The notes under the pieces were generated by a model. That model saw only the letters and a list, made by a program, of their open reading frames with translations, made no database searches and was not told the DNA's origin. This document shows, piece after piece, positions 5,659 to 6,801 of a stretch of 6,801 nt of DNA. Location: the NCBI GenBank assembly GCA_027050975.1, contig JALUAR010000094.1, positions 1-6,801 on the forward strand, given 5' to 3'. Both the position numbers and the translations under genes were made by a program. Every line of letters starts with the position of its first letter. Within the stretch, counting starts at the first letter, position 1. The DNA is from Thermodesulfovibrio sp. Its GTDB lineage: Bacteria > Nitrospirota > Thermodesulfovibrionia > Thermodesulfovibrionales > JdFR-85.

Positions 5659-6528
5659 CTACCCCTGGCTCTTTACAGAAAAGACCACTGCACACCAGTC
5701 TCCTCGCCTTCGTATCCTTAACGCCTCACAGTCTGATACTCTTAGAAGGGCAAGTACTTCATCCTTCTGCTCATCAAGAATCCCCGAAAGGATGCCTCTG
5801 GAATCTATATCCATACATTTAAGAATTTTGGGGAAAACGGATTTTATTGTCTCCGTCGTAAGATTAGCTACTATAAGGTAGAATTTTTTACTGATTCTCT
5901 CCAGAGGTGTTTCGGAAATCTTAATATTCTCCGTTCTGTTTATTAGTATATTTTTCCTTGCTATCTCCACAGCAATAGGGTCTATGTCTATGGCCACCAC
6001 ATCCGAAAATCCCAGTTTCGATGCCGCAATGGCAAGAATGCCACTTCCCGTACCAATATCAAGAAGGGAACCTTTAATGCCTTCGTTACAAATCCTTTCG
6101 ATCTCTTCGAGGCAGAGCTGTGTGGTAGGGTGCTCACCTGTTCCAAAGGCCATAGAGGGTTCAATGACTATTCTGATCCGCTCTGTAGTGACATTATGCC
6201 AGGGCGCAATAACAATAAGTCGCTTTCCAATTCTTACAGGCTGAAATCTCACTTTCCACTGAACTGACCAGTCAATGGCTGGAATCTCTTCCACGTCCCA
6301 AAGAAAATCTCCTTCAAGCCCTGAAGCCTCAACTCCTCTGTTTAAGACATCCACTATTTCTCTGATCTCTTCCTCTGTAACTCCTTCTGAAAAATATGCA
6401 ACAAATCCATCCTGTTTCTCTTCAATTCCTTTACAGCCATGTTCGAATACCAGTGACTTCAACACCTCCGACAATATTGTCGGAGCCTTGATTTTGAGAG
6501 AAAGCCGGATATCTTTTTTCTTGCCCAT
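5659..6528 (-). CDS. prmA: Ribosomal protein L11 methyltransferase PrmA
   Basis: PrmA methylates ribosomal protein L11 in the cytoplasm using S-adenosylmethionine. The 289-residue length matches the family (E. coli about 293). The N-terminal half is the L11-recognition domain, joined by the WKVRFQPVRIGKRLIVIAPW stretch (91-110). The catalytic half shows the family hallmark FGTGEHPTT (128-136), SAM motif I LDIGTGSG (156-163), acidic DID (181-183) at the end of strand 2, and ANLTTET (221-227) in place of the NPPY-type motif, as is normal in PrmA. No residues appear to be missing. ATG 6528 gives the typical start; the Shine-Dalgarno is weak. The gene diverges from the unknown gene at 6702 and is separated from the cytochrome operon downstream by 330 bp, so it is probably transcribed separately from it. 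No strong terminator is visible after it. Confidence 0.95.
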   Translation of the reverse strand: MGKKKDIRLSLKIKAPTILSEVLKSLVFEHGCKGIEEKQDGFVAYFSEGVTEEEIREIVDVLNRGVEASGLEGDFLWDVEEIPAIDWSVQWKVRFQPVRIGKRLIVIAPWHNVTTERIRIVIEPSMAFGTGEHPTTQLCLEEIERICNEGIKGSLLDIGTGSGILAIAASKLGFSDVVAIDIDPIAVEIARKNILINRTENIKISETPLERISKKFYLIVANLTTETIKSVFPKILKCMDIDSRGILSGILDEQKDEVLALLRVSDCEALRIRRRGDWCAVVFSVKSQG

Positions 6529-6536
6529 CTGGCTTT

Positions 6537-6565
6537 TTGAATATTTTGATCTAAAATGATATAAT
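6537..6565 (+). promoter_or_regulatory. Strong extended -10 promoter of the downstream plus-strand gene
   Basis: TTGAAT (6537-6542) is followed after exactly 17 bp by a perfect TATAAT (6560-6565), preceded by the extended -10 TGA (6557-6559). Transcription would start near 6572, about 130 nt before the ATG at 6702. This is the best promoter match in the window. Confidence 0.6.
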
Positions 6566-6576
6566 TTTTCTGCCCG

Positions 6577-6605
6577 AGTATCGATTATTTAAAATTTTTA
6601 TGCAA
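6577..6605 (-). promoter_or_regulatory. Candidate prmA promoter
   Basis: On the minus strand TTGCAT (6605-6600) lies 17 bp before GATACT (6582-6577), each with 4 of 6 consensus matches. The expected start is near 6570, leaving a leader of about 42 nt before the prmA ATG. It would face and partly overlap the transcribed region of the plus-strand promoter. The match is moderate in AT-rich DNA. Confidence 0.3.
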
Positions 6606-6701
6606 TCTTTATTGTAATGATAAATACCATGGACTTGAGGTATCTTATTATAGTATAAGCCAACAAATCAATCCTATAAGACTATAGATACAGGAGGAGA
6701 G

Positions 6702-6801
6702 ATGGAGATTGAAATCGAGATTCAGGGGGAGACATTTTCCAAATCCACTGAAAATCCTTTTAGCCTTGACGTTAAGGCTCTTGTTAACGAATTCAAGGCA
6801 G
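6702..6801 (+). CDS. Unrecognised protein, N-terminal 33 codons only
   Basis: An open frame begins at ATG 6702 and runs off the right edge. AGGAGG at 6692-6697 lies 4 nt upstream and supports this start strongly. The product begins MEIEIEIQGETFSKSTENPF and continues into a helical stretch (LDVKALVNEFK). There is no signal peptide, membrane segment or motif in the visible part, so it is probably cytoplasmic. I do not recognise a family and give no function. It has its own promoter (6537-6565) and a leader of about 130 nt, and is divergent from prmA. Confidence 0.75.
   Translation, partial: MEIEIEIQGETFSKSTENPFSLDVKALVNEFKA

Noticed and set aside
5651..5664. GGGTA-TATC-TACCC inverted repeat at the prmA stop as a rho-independent terminator
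   Set aside because: The stem is only 5 bp, overlaps the stop codon, and is followed by just TTTA, so it is too weak to call.
5597..6559. Several plus-strand frames opposite and beside prmA
   Set aside because: They mirror prmA codons, lack ribosome-binding sites and have no recognisable domain.

Overview
The window looks like a piece of a Gram-negative bacterial chromosome from an anaerobic or metal/sulfur-cycling lineage. The signs are a secreted pentaheme c-type cytochrome, a periplasmic TPR protein, Wzx-type glycan export and a moderate-to-low GC content (about 33% at the left edge, about 47% in part of prmA, by hand count). Nitrospirota or a Deltaproteobacteria-like group would fit, but no feature fixes the phylum. 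There are no tRNA, rRNA, CRISPR or IS sequences that I can see.

Left block (1-2830, minus strand): the head of a polysaccharide gene cluster. A winged-helix regulator of the EPS-associated MarR type, fused to a Rossmann nucleotide-binding domain, is followed by a Wzx-like oligosaccharide flippase and then by a PAPS-dependent sulfotransferase whose start overlaps the flippase stop (ATGA). The sulfotransferase runs off the left edge. A perfect 17-bp palindrome lies across the regulator's start codon and its predicted -10 box. Together these suggest an autoregulated operon for a sulfated surface glycan.

Middle block (2840-5328): a divergent plus-strand gene encodes an exported TPR protein. Its 3' end overlaps by 11 bp the 3' end of a convergent two-gene unit on the minus strand. 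That unit is a pentaheme cytochrome c with immunoglobulin/FN3-like domains, followed by a small two-TM HAMP protein with no output domain.

Right block (5329-6801): a 330-bp gene-poor stretch holds a promoter-like sequence and a possible 25-codon ORF upstream of the cytochrome gene. Next comes prmA (ribosomal protein L11 methyltransferase, minus strand). A divergent promoter region follows, with a good extended -10 promoter and a leader of about 130 nt before the first 33 codons of an unrecognised plus-strand gene.

The most unusual elements are the regulator with its HTH-Rossmann fusion and palindromic operator, and the pairing of the HAMP-only protein with the cytochrome.
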